From Canna indica (taxonomy: Eukaryota; Streptophyta; Magnoliopsida; Zingiberales; Cannaceae), in assembly GCA_034359265.1 (NCBI GenBank), contig CP136895.1:808501-872500 (forward strand): DNA of 64,000 bases. Reading direction: 5' to 3'. The translations under genes were made by a program, and so were the position numbers. Below, piece by piece: positions 55,444 to 64,000 of the stretch (position 1 is the first letter of the stretch; every line of letters begins with the position of its first letter). Below the pieces are notes generated by a model. The model had not been told where the DNA came from and ran no database searches. It was given only the letters and a program-made list of their open reading frames with translations.

Positions 55444-55618
55444 ACTTTGATTGGATTTCTTCGTACTCGGCTTGCATTCATTCTTTTCTTTTCAGGTAAC
55501 AATGGCGGGAACTGTAAATATTACTTTTTGCAATGGCAGGAATGTTAAAATAACTACTACTTATATATTATAAATATATATAAACTAATTATTAAGTATA
55601 TAATAATGATAATAACTA

Positions 55619-56017
55619 GAGCAAATATCCAAAATCATATCTTCAACCCCACTTTTTCCCAAAACCATAACATGGATCCGGATATTCCCGGATCCATAAC
55701 AAAATTCCAAATTTTCCTATTTTGCCATCAAAAGTGTTGGACAGGTTGGTTTACACGATGGTCGGCCGGTTCAATAAAAAATGAACCGGTTCAATAGAGT
55801 TTTGGGGTTCAACCTCAAAATATTTAAACCCAATAAATATTTTGTACCGTCCATTTTACTTTATACCACAAAACCCTGTTGAATCGGTCCATTTTTTATT
55901 GAATCGATCGGTCATCGTCTAAACCAACCCGCCCAACACTTTTGAGGGCAAAATCAGAAAGTTTGAAATTTAGTTATAATTTTGGAAAAAAGTGGGATTG
56001 TTTTTGGGTATTTGCTC
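55619..56017. mobile_element. MULE-like foldback element upstream of NAT10 (399 bp)
   Basis: Long inverted terminal regions of roughly 150-180 bp start GAGCAAATATCCAAAA and end TTTTTGGGTATTTGCTC. They share AAAAGTGTTGG / CCAACACTTTT and GATGGTCGGCCGGTTC-type blocks. The 9-bp flanks TAATAACTA and AATTAACTA match at 7 of 9, which fits a Mutator-like duplication. The right end lies 329 bp before the NAT10 start codon. Confidence 0.7.
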
Positions 56018-56079
56018 AATTAACTATTAATAATAATATCAAAGAATAGAAAATATTTTATTTAAAATCCTAAAACATT

Positions 56080-56088
56080 AAACCCTAA
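56080..56088 (+). promoter_or_regulatory. Telo-box (AAACCCTAA) upstream of NAT10
   Basis: AAACCCTAA lies 259 bases before the ATG. This element is typical of plant promoters for ribosomal-protein and ribosome-biogenesis genes, matching NAT10's role in 18S rRNA modification. Pyrimidine-rich CTCTCTCC/TCTCC runs follow at about 56,110-56,190. A possible 5'-UTR intron lies between the GGTATGG at 56,244 and the TTTTCCAG ending near 56,329. Confidence 0.6.
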
Positions 56089-56346
56089 CCCGAACCCGTT
56101 ACCTATTCGTTCCCTCTCTCACACGCCGCACTAACCTCTCCGTCTCTCCCATCTCTCCATTCTCAACGTCTCTCCGACCTCCCTCAGACTCTCACGCCGC
56201 ATCAGCCCAAGCTTCAACATCTTTCCGACATCTCTCAGACTCAGGTATGGATCCGGCCTCCTTCCTCCTGTTCTCTACTTCACCTCCGGTTTTTCTCTTC
56301 CTCCCATTGAAAAATAGTGGTTTTCCAGTTCTGTTTTCAATCGAGG

Positions 56347-59300
56347 ATGAGAAAGAAGGTGGACGACCGCATTCGAACGCTCATCGAGAATGGGGTTAAG
56401 CTCAGGCATCGTTCCCTGTTCTTCATTGTAGGAGACAAGTCCCGTGATCAGGTCAGTTCCATGATTCCATCCCCTTACTTTCCATTCCTCAATCTTATTT
56501 GCCTCCTGATGACTATCGATTGCGTACCATGTTTTAGTTGTAATTTAAAAGCTTCTACTTGTAATAGTTGATTGCCACCAGGTAAAACCTTCTAATTTTT
56601 GTTGCTTAATAAACTATAAACCAGAATCTATTAAGTGTAACTGATGACTATAGATTTGGCTATTAGCCATAGCATTTTAAGGTGGAAAAGAAAGTGGGCC
56701 AAATAACTAACAAAAGCATCACATAGATTTGTTCTTGTATATTCTTACTTTTGATTTTCTTGTGCTTTTCTTTTGGCTTTGTTCGGTTTACTTTACCATT
56801 TTGGCCATCTGATAAGTTTCGTTTTTGACTTGATGCAGATTGTGAATCTGCACTATATGTTAACCAAGGCAGTTGTGAAGTCACGCCCAACAGTGTTGTG
56901 GTGCTACAAAGATAAACTTGAGCTCAGCAGGTGCCTTATTTTATAACCATATCTTAATATTAGTTATTATTTCTTTAGTTCATTAGTGGAATTATGAGAT
57001 GTGAAAGTCCAACCAATCTACATGAGAGGCTTCTATCTAATTTTAAACTTCTCAGCTTGCATGCATTTTGTCAGTAGAACTGTACGGAAATTGCATCCTG
57101 GCTGTACATTTTTATCACAAAGAATTGGTAGATGCATGTGGCTTCTTTACTAGAATATGCTTCAACCAAGATTTCCCATACAGATAGTAGTTTCAGAACC
57201 AACTATTATAATTGTTTTACATGAATCTCCATTCTACCCTTGTTATTTATGATTGTGAATTCAACAAGGTTTTCATTTCCTAGCAATAACATTAGTAAGT
57301 TTAGAACCAAGGACACTAAAGTTTTTTATATGTTGATGTACTAGCTCTTTGCATACAAAGCTTGGTTTCTATGAGGAGAAAGCCAGAGGAAAGCAATGCT
57401 CAAATTACTGTATATAAAATAAAAATTGGGCAAAAGCAGAACTTTTTGGTTGCTTATAGCATCTTGCATGTTTCTAGTACATATTTCATTACAATCTGCA
57501 AGCACTTATGGGCATAGCTAATGGTTTAGGGCGATCTCTTTTCAGCTTCATCTGTTGTATCTAATGGTTTTATAGTCATCATCCAGATTCTTCTCCATTT
57601 CTTTATATATATCTGCAATCGTTTGTCATCTTAACCTAATTTGTCTAACTAATTGTTTTATATATAGTCACAAAAAAAAGCGTTCAAAGCAGATAAAGAA
57701 GCTTATGCAGAGGGGACTGCTTGATCCTGAGAAAGTGGATCCTTTTTCGCTTTTTGTTGAAAGTGGAAATATAACATATTGCTTGTATAAAGATTCTGAA
57801 AGGATTCTTGGAAATACATTTGGCATGTGCATCTTACAGGTTACTTATGTAAACCAGCATTCAATTTTGCCCATGTTCTTAGCCTTTTCTTCTACTGAAT
57901 GGATCGATAATTTTTATAGGATTTTGAGGCATTAACGCCTAATCTTCTAGCAAGAACTATTGAGACAGTTGAAGGTGGTGGGCTCGTAATCTTGTTGCTC
58001 CGTTCTCTTTCCTCTCTTACGAGTCTCTACACTATGGTTATGGTAATTTTCTGCATTCTACTTGTATTGAGGTTTTTTTTTATACTTGTGTCATGGATAT
58101 GTGCAAGTCTGGTCTGCAACATGTAGTGACATGATGTCTCATATCATTTGTACTCAAAGCTTGATGTAGAATGTCTTGCTAGAACAATGCTTGGTTTGTG
58201 AGAAATATTATTCCGGAATTTGTTTCATTCTTATTTGGTTAAATAGGCTACACTTTCATTTCTGTTATTTTGCATTTCCTGTTATTGTCGTGCCAATGAA
58301 CTTTTTTCTTAAAATGGTTCTTTCTCTGTAGCATGCTTATGATTTTAAAAGACTTCAATTGGAAATTTGGAATTGCCTAACTTATAATATACTGAATGTT
58401 ACCAGACAATATGATTGGTTATGGATGTTTGGTTGGGCAATTAAAAATATTGTTTTGTTACATACGAGGGAGCTGTATTTTAAATTATGGTTCTCAAGAG
58501 TAGTAGTCATGAGTAAGGAGTAGTGCTCCTAGGACTCAGAGCTTATTTTGGGCTCAGGGGAAGTATGATTCTTGATTTTTTTTTTGTTGAATGAGAATGT
58601 TTCAACTAGGGAATTTATGTTGTTTATTGCTCTTGTTTTGGGACAATTGTGACACTATAATTTCAATCTTTAGTTCTTCTCTGTTATTGGCTTCAGATAA
58701 CAGCTTTTAACTTTCTAGTTCTACTCATCTATTGATTCCAGGATGTGCACGAGAGATTCCGAACAGAGTCTCACTCTCATGCGACTGCACGGTTCAATGA
58801 ACGGTTCTTGTTATCTGTTGCTTCATGCAAAGCATGCGTTGTAATGGATGATGAACTTAATGTTTTGCCCATATCTTCTCAGATAAGATCAATTCAACCT
58901 GTATCAATAACGGAGGTATTGTTCTTGAATATTTCTAGTCAATTTCCTTGGACTTGATTGTGGATGTGTGCTGACGTAGAATGCTTCGCTCATTATTTAT
59001 GTTCATCAAAGGAGGATAATGCTATGCATTAATAACAATTTCCTTTCAGTGCACACTTTTGTTCTCGTGATTGAGCTTCCTTATAATCGTATGGTTTTCC
59101 TTAATGTTAAAGGATCCCGAAGGTTTATCAGAAAAAGAGAGAGAATTAAAGAACCTCAAAGATCAGTTTCATGATGATTTTCCTGTTGGCCCACTCATTG
59201 GGAAGTGCTGCACTATGGACCAAGTAAATCACGTGGATCTGCTTATATCATCTATTAAATATTATATTGTTCTTTATAAGATGTAAAACATACTTAATTT

Positions 59301-62300
59301 TCTAAATTTTTTGACTTATGATTACATGAATGCCTATACAGGGAAAAGCTGTCATTACATTTCTTGATGCAGTTCTTGACAAAACACTACGTAGTACTGT
59401 TGCCTTGATAGCTGCTCGTGGACGTGGAAAATCAGCTGCTCTGGGCCTTGCTATTGCTGGGGCTATTGCTGCAGGGTTATATACTTTGTCCCACTTCCCA
59501 TATTTTCCTCTTCTGCTATTGAATTATGTTGTAATTTTTACTTTTTTTCCTTCTTTAGGTACTCCAATATTTTTGTCACTGCACCCAGCCCAGATAATCT
59601 TAAGACCTTGTTTGATTTTGTTTGCAAGGGAATAAATTCATTAGAATACAAGGTTTGTGGCTTTCATCTGAGGTTTTTCTATTCCATTCTTATCTTTCAT
59701 TAACCTTTCTTGTTTGTTTAGCTTGTTTCTTTTGCCAATGCACAAACTAAATTGCCAAACCCCTTACTATATGGTATTATGGTGTTAAAAATATTCAATT
59801 TTTTGTTGCCTACCCAAAAACTCTCTCAGGAATTGCCCAATTATCTAGTTACTTGGTTGGGTATTAAGAGTTCTGTTCTTTTGCATATGACCGGAAGGAA
59901 TATAACTCGAGTCGCATTATTGCACTGGGAGAAAAGATCATGAATGTACTGATGGATATTGCCACACTATTGGCTTTCGTTTTGCTTCATATTCCTGATA
60001 TGTAAGCTTATACTTATGTTTAGGGAATATTTTTTTCTTGTTTTTGCATTTGATTTTTTCCATTGGAATTATATATATGAAAGTTTCTTCTTTCAGTTAC
60101 TAAATGGGTTTGTGGTCACACCAACTGTAATGATATTCCTTTTCTTTTTTAAGAGCTATAATGACTCAAAGTCACAGATAATTACTGAGTCAAATGAATA
60201 TATGATATGAATGTGATAGCGTCTATTCATCGGAGAAAGTGTAGCCAAATGATAGTGTAGAACTTTTTCTTGTCATTTCTTGTCTTATCATTTGAATGCA
60301 TTTGCCTTGTAGCTTGCATGTGCTTTTAGTTAATTAATTGGAATGCCATGAAAAAGATATAGAAAAACATGCCAGTTTGAAACTGAAATAGTATTTGTTG
60401 AAATAAGCTCAATTATCATGTCCTTTCAAATCTTGCCCCTACTATATATTTAGGGGCAATATTTTCTTGTCTCTTTAGGATTCTTATCATGTCAACATGA
60501 TTCTTAGCCTTTTGTTCTAGTGCATTTAGTTTTGAATCATCTTGTTTCTTTTTGTAAATTTTAAGGATTACTTTTGTACTTTGTTGAATTTGGTAACTGG
60601 TAAACTAATTTATTATAGAAGCAAGTTCATAAAATACTTATATATTATTAATGTTATCCTATCTTGTTCTCCTTATCTTTTTTTTTTTCTAATAATGCAG
60701 TACTGTGTTTTATAATATCGTTGTGTTGACGGTTGTGCTTCATTTAGACGATACGAAGATTTGGAGTTTTCTTTGTGGTGATAATTATAACAGTTGTAGC
60801 TAGATAGGATTTCTTTCAATTTTTTTTTTCTCAAAACTTCAGCCTGCTTTGACAATCTTGTTGGCTCTGTGTTCCTCCATTTAGTGAGCATATTTTTTTT
60901 TCCATTTCTTGTTTGCATTGATCATTTTTTAGATTAAGATATGTCCTAAGTGGCTATTGGTTACCTACTACCCTTTTGTTTAACATTTCATTGCTTTCAG
61001 GAACATTTGCACTATGATGTGGTGAAGAGCGATGAACCAGATATGAAGAAAACGACAATTAAGATAAATGTCTATAAACAACATCGACAAACAGTTCAGG
61101 TGAAATAGTGCTTCTCTATATTAGTTCATTTTAGGTTTATTTCATTTTCCATATGCTTCTTACTGGCATGTTTATATGTAAACAATAGTTCAGATAATGG
61201 CATGTCTTTGTGCATGTATTTACTTTTACCATTAATTTTAGCTCAATTGCATCACGAGTAGTGTTTTATTGCTTGTAAAATATGGCTCCATTGCGTATGA
61301 AATTGCAGCCTTATGTTAGGGCCAACTTAAGTAACACTCAACAGCAATATGTATTTATGATGTACTTTAGATGTTATTTAGTAAGGAAGTATTCAACTTT
61401 ATATTTAGATGTTATTTAGGTTTGTCAAGAAAAGTAGTTGATTGGCCCACAAAAAACACGTGCAATATGAATTTCCATACTTCTGAATAAGCTATCATAA
61501 GGGGGTCAATCATTGTGTATGTTAATTATATTAATATCTTCAGGATCAAGATCTAAATTTCTTGTTGGTATGAACATTTCGAGTTAATTGCTCAACCTTT
61601 ATTCTGAGCGACTTGTTTTTTATAATAGTATCTCAGGCCGCAGGACCATGGGAAGCTTTCACAAGTTGAACTCCTAGTTGTTGATGAAGCTGCTGCTATT
61701 CCATTGCCAATAGTGAAGTCCTTGCTTGGACCTTATCTTGTTTTCCTCTCTTCAACTGTGAATGGGTATGATTTCCCATTATAAGCATGAATATAGGAGT
61801 CTCATCTTTTCTTAAACCTTGGGGGTCATTTGGTTGGTAGAAAGTTCAACCCATGTTTGTTGACATGAAGTAGCAAAAATACTTAATAAGGAAGTTTTAT
61901 TTTCCCACAAAACATAGGAAGTAGCTTACCTAGACCTTCAAGTAAGTTTTACTTCATGTGTCAGGCAACTTATTGAAGTACAAAAAAATTCAAAAAAAAT
62001 CAATTATTTCCTATGTTTGCAAGCAACTTTGTGAATTATCTAATATATAACTAATATATAACTAAAATATATAGGTAACAAGTACAATACTTTAATTATA
62101 TTTAAAACACTATATTATTATGTTTAAAACATTAATATTATAATTGGAAATATTATTGAAACATTACAATTAATATTAAATATTATATTATTAATAATAT
62201 ATTATCATATTATAGTTATAATATTATACTACATTACCATAATATTATTATAATTATAAGTGGAGGGCATTGTAGTCATTTAAAGTGTACTTCTTGGAAA

Positions 62301-64000
62301 CTAGATAGTTGAACCAAACAAGACATAGGAAGTTAATTCGTTGGAAGTTGCAATTCACTTATGTCAACCAAACATTTTTAGCATTTCCTATGAAGTTCAT
62401 AAGGAGATTCAATTCAAGGGAAGTGCAACAACTTGTAGGAACTTACTTTCTTTGCGAACCAAATGACACCCTAGATTTTAAGTAGGCACTCTCATGCTCA
62501 TTTTTAATCAATTACCTGTACATTTATACATGAGTACAAAATACTAACATAATATCTGGTTCTTGCATCAATCTTGTTTAAGCTATGAAGGCACTGGGCG
62601 GTCATTGTCATTAAAACTACTCCAGCAATTGGAATCACAGAGTCAAGTTCCTACTCAGAATGCTGATGAGTCTCATTCTGGTAAAGTCATTTATTATTTT
62701 TTTCTACTTTTTCATGACCTTTGGAGAATTTTCTGCATCAAATCAAACTATTAAACATGTATGGTTGCTGTTTGTCATAGCAAGATTTTTCTGCCATGAT
62801 ATTTTATGTTGGCTGAAAAGTCTTGCTAAATTATTCAGGACAGGCAAATTTTAATGTCCAGGCACTTGGATTTTAGCATAACAGATCGACTGCTAAAATC
62901 TTATATCTTTCAGCCTTGTTCTTTTGATCAAGTATAAAATATTTGATATTTGTTTGTGTTCTTATAGGTGATGGCTTTACTTTATATCTAACCTTTTTAT
63001 CAAAAGCCTGATCTATTTGGAAGGATGGTTGCATCCTTTTCTATATACTGGTAAAAATATCGAGTAGTTTGGGGTCATACATACTCTTGTAAAAATCAAA
63101 TAATATTGCTGTTTTAAAGCCAATCCAGGTTTCAAAATCAAAATCAAATATTCGTCATGCAGTTAAGATTTTTACTAGTACTTCTAATGCTATCAAAATT
63201 CTTTGATATTTTCTTCAGCATGATATTTTCCCTTAAAATCGTTGGGTATTCGTGGATGATCCTCTAACTCAATAGTTCTTGTTCCATTAGGCAACTTGCA
63301 TGGATTCTTATTTAGGTTTTTTCATTGGCATGGTTTAGAAGGGACCTTTCTGCATCAAATTGAATATGGTTTGTTAGTGTTAACCATAATGTTGTAATAT
63401 CATATATTGTTTAATAGTTGAAGTTCGTAAATCATCTTTTAGTATGTGCATTTTCATGTAAATTCAGCTTGACTTTGTTGGCATTTACTTAAATGTTTCT
63501 TTGGTCTTTTATACAAGCTTAAGTAACTAAGTATCATAGAAATGGTTGGTACTGTGCTCTTGTTAGGCAACGTCATCATACACTATCATGATTAGCGTTC
63601 TTTCTTGATACAACATTATGATTAAATAATTGAGTTAAAAAACTAAATTTACTCAAACATGGTTGAAGATGGGTATTTGGATGTTCTGTGTCATAATAAT
63701 ATTACTGCCAAATTATTTGGATGCTCTCGTTATTTTGAACTTTTCTGTTTGGGTGTTGACCTTTCCATCTCAAATCATAGGTAGGCTTTTCAAGAAGATT
63801 GATTTAAATGAATCTATCAGATATGCCTCCGGGGATCCAATTGAGTCTTGGCTTAATGGTTTACTTTGCTTGGATGTTGCAAGTCACATTCCAAATATTA
63901 GTAGGTTAGTGCCATTTAATTGGATGCTTTGCTTCTATGATGTCCATTTTGACACTAAGTTCATTTTATCTTTGTAGGCTTCCACACCCAAGTGAATGTG
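56347..64000 (+). CDS. NAT10: RNA cytidine acetyltransferase (NAT10/Kre33), 3' partial
   Basis: The nucleolar enzyme makes N4-acetylcytidine in 18S rRNA and, with an adaptor, in tRNA, using acetyl-CoA and ATP. Exons: 56,347-56,451, 56,839-56,930, 57,668-57,839, 57,920-58,042, 58,742-58,915, 59,113-59,223, 59,342-59,475, 59,559-59,652, 61,001-61,099, 61,629-61,765, 62,583-62,680, 63,781-63,904 and 63,978-64,000 onward; all phases join, giving 495 codons. The start MRKKVDDRIRTLIENG is the conserved N-terminus. FEALTPNLLARTIETVEGGG marks the TmcA N-terminal domain. The Walker A AARGRGKSAALG has its lysine at residue 289, next to K290 of the human protein. The Walker B is ELLVVDEAAAIPLP. The helicase domain continues with IRYASGDPIESWLNGLLCLD. 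The GNAT and tRNA-binding domains lie beyond the window. The join between exons 11 and 12 falls in a variable loop and is slightly less certain. Confidence 0.94.
56931..57667. other. NAT10 intron 2; nothing recognised
   Basis: AT-rich intron without visible elements. Confidence 0.4.
58043..58741. other. NAT10 intron 4; nothing recognised
   Basis: AT-rich intron without visible elements. Confidence 0.4.
59653..61000. other. NAT10 intron 8; nothing recognised
   Basis: AT- and T-rich intron, the longest of the NAT10 introns in the window. No TIRs, LTRs or coding potential were seen. Confidence 0.4.
61821..62473. mobile_element. MITE in NAT10 intron 10 (about 650 bp)
   Basis: The ends are GGGGGTCATTTGGTTGG and, read inward from the right, AGGGTGTCATTTGGTTCG: inverted repeats of about 16 bp. 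The interior is extremely AT-rich (ATTATATTATTAATAATAT-type runs at about 62,180-62,240). A target duplication was not convincingly identified, so the superfamily is open. Confidence 0.6.
62681..63780. other. NAT10 intron 11; nothing recognised
   Basis: AT-rich intron. The AG acceptor is at 63,779-63,780. No element termini were seen. Confidence 0.4.

Noticed and set aside
60673..60918. Minus-strand 81-codon frame in a NAT10 intron.
   Set aside because: Low-complexity K/N-rich translation of AT-rich intron with no homology signal.
62836..62863. Possible extra small NAT10 exon (TTCAG then GACAGGCAAATTTTAATGTCC).
   Set aside because: No GT donor follows, and the direct join of 62,680 to 63,781 keeps phase and gives the expected order into LFKKIDLNESIRYASGDP.

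Overview
This window is nuclear DNA from a flowering plant. The evidence is GT-AG introns of up to 8.5 kb, AT-rich non-coding sequence, and dense plant-type transposable elements (hAT, copia, TRIM, MITEs, a MULE-like foldback). The species cannot be fixed from the sequence. There are two host genes, both on the + strand.

The first gene, 1-53,386, is the 3' part of a VPS13-family bridge-type lipid-transfer protein. Forty-one exons were placed by eye. Every junction keeps reading frame, giving 3,363 codons plus a stop. The N-terminal chorein end lies upstream of the window. The introns are bloated: about 10.1 kb of coding sequence is spread over 53.4 kb. The second gene begins at 56,347 and runs off the right edge: a NAT10/Kre33 RNA cytidine acetyltransferase. 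Its first 13 exons (495 codons) are present and include the Walker A and Walker B motifs.

The most notable content is one hAT DNA-transposon family. Its ends read about [T/C]AAGGTTTAAAAT and carry subterminal repeats built on ATACCGCCCGGTAT. It has inserted repeatedly in the VPS13 introns. One copy (20,082-24,096, sense) is structurally intact: perfect 8-bp TSD, near-identical TIRs, and a four-exon transposase of 1,007 codons with BED finger, DUF659-type core, CxxH motif and dimerisation region. A second full-length copy (44,480-48,558, antisense) has a perfect TSD but a broken transposase. Further copies are short deletion derivatives (2,451-2,794; 30,917-31,321), nested composites (3,475-4,425; 35,711-37,151 with 36,325-37,072) and relics (6,575-7,954; 10,962-12,309; 19,738-20,018; 26,906-27,705). 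The nested copy at 36,325-37,072 contains a long near-perfect inverted repeat made of the family's own 3' sequence. A VPS13 primary transcript would therefore hold hAT hairpins as well as sense and antisense hAT copies.

Other elements are a truncated copia with LTR and PBS (about 7,965-10,961, -), a decayed copia with two LTRs (about 33,459-34,440, +), a TRIM with a 5-bp TSD (32,141-32,473), a gypsy-type solo LTR (3,717-4,245), a LINE tail with an 18-bp TSD (13,265-13,613), a tRNA-like SINE head (about 12,937-13,010), several unrelated hAT MITEs with 8-bp TSDs (7,276-7,572; 18,411-18,917; 40,640-41,302; 54,377-54,881; 54,961-55,443) and a MULE-like foldback (55,619-56,017) just upstream of the NAT10 promoter, which carries a telo-box.
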